Origin: Acanthacorydalis orientalis
Lineage: Eukaryota > Arthropoda > Insecta > Megaloptera > Corydalidae
Direction: 5' to 3'
DNA length: 64,000 bases
Assembly (NCBI GenBank): GCA_034766995.1
Contig: CM068317.1
Span: 50,038,425 to 50,102,424, forward strand
This document shows positions 63,681 to 64,000 of this stretch, piece by piece. The first letter of the stretch is position 1. Every line of letters starts with the position of its first letter. Made by a program: the position numbers and the translations under genes. A model generated the notes under the pieces. That model worked only from the letters and a program-made list of their open reading frames with translations. It did not search any database and had not been told where the DNA came from.

Positions 63681-64000
63681 GCCGATTTTCTGATCACAGC
63701 GGGACTTGAACTCGTCAGATGTTAGAGTTCTCGCTACTGAAGTGAAAAGTGGATGATGGTCGATACAGAACCAGTATCGTCGATTGCAACGGATGTCATT
63801 TGGTCTCGATATACGATTACATCGTCTGTATTTCACTATCAAACATTTCCAGGAATTGGAAAATATCAATACAGCGGAAACTATTGATAGAAGAGATTTG
63901 AAATATCAGATTCTATGAACTGTTATTAATTCGTGTCGCATTGTTCGAGGGCATCGAAGCGTCCGTATCTAAAAATATGAGAGATCGGGAGAACACTATT

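Larger units (their letters stand above)
43921..64000. other. Region upstream of Gad1 with no recognised gene
   Basis: About 20 kb. Contents: mariner fragments (45467, 58350 and 63311), a dead transposase (59718-60199), MITE traces (45900, 47845, 48430, 56730 and 60325), the inverted repeat at 49617, tandem arrays at 54590 and 60836, a few (TA)n tracts and CpG-rich stretches (46200-46300, 47490-47770, 50080-51350, 52200-52550, 53680-54150, 55140-55440). Some of it may be the first intron of Gad1 if untranslated upstream exons exist. Confidence 0.6.

Overview
This window comes from an animal nuclear genome, most likely an insect. It is AT-rich, its genes are split by GT-AG introns, it holds an intron-containing eukaryotic tRNA gene and many mariner/Tc1-type transposon remnants, and its two recognisable proteins match animal families closely, one of them the insect Gad1 form. 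There are no operons, CRISPR arrays or bacterial features. All calls were made by eye from the sequence.

Only two protein genes can be reconstructed with confidence, both on the minus strand. The first is a glutamate decarboxylase gene (Gad1): ten coding exons from 43294 down to the stop at 12430, encoding 524 residues with every splice phase matching. The second is the 5' part of a fumarylacetoacetase gene (FAH): five coding exons from 3982 down to 358, 237 residues, with the C-terminal part beyond position 1. Gad1 makes GABA from glutamate. FAH performs the last step of tyrosine breakdown. They are neighbours in the same direction, separated by about 8.4 kb, and nothing in the sequence ties their functions together. 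A tRNA-Ile(UAU) gene with an 18-nt intron lies on the plus strand inside Gad1 intron 8.

Layout: 1-3982 FAH (partial; introns hold a fold-back MITE and a deleted mariner). 3983-12429 intergenic or Gad1 3' UTR. 12430-43294 Gad1, with very large introns 1 (13.1 kb) and 2 (8.2 kb), smaller introns 6-8, and tiny introns 3-5. 43295-43920 a GC-rich 5' UTR/promoter-like region. 43920-64000 has no recognisable gene and holds transposon debris, tandem repeats and scattered CpG-containing islands; one short segment (60661-60752) looks like an isolated exon on the plus strand.

The repeat fraction is rich. It includes more than 30 (TA)n tracts, a fold-back Tc1-like MITE family (about 18 traces), a mariner family of which three copies share one internal deletion, a second mariner family including an 80-bp copy that is almost only terminal repeats, a conserved ~48-bp hairpin motif dispersed about nine times that resembles the 3' end of a retroposon, an 81-bp minisatellite, and two longer degenerate tandem arrays. 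I did not find a convincing new biological system. The best leads are these repeat families, the CpG-rich islands within and upstream of Gad1, and the isolated exon candidate.
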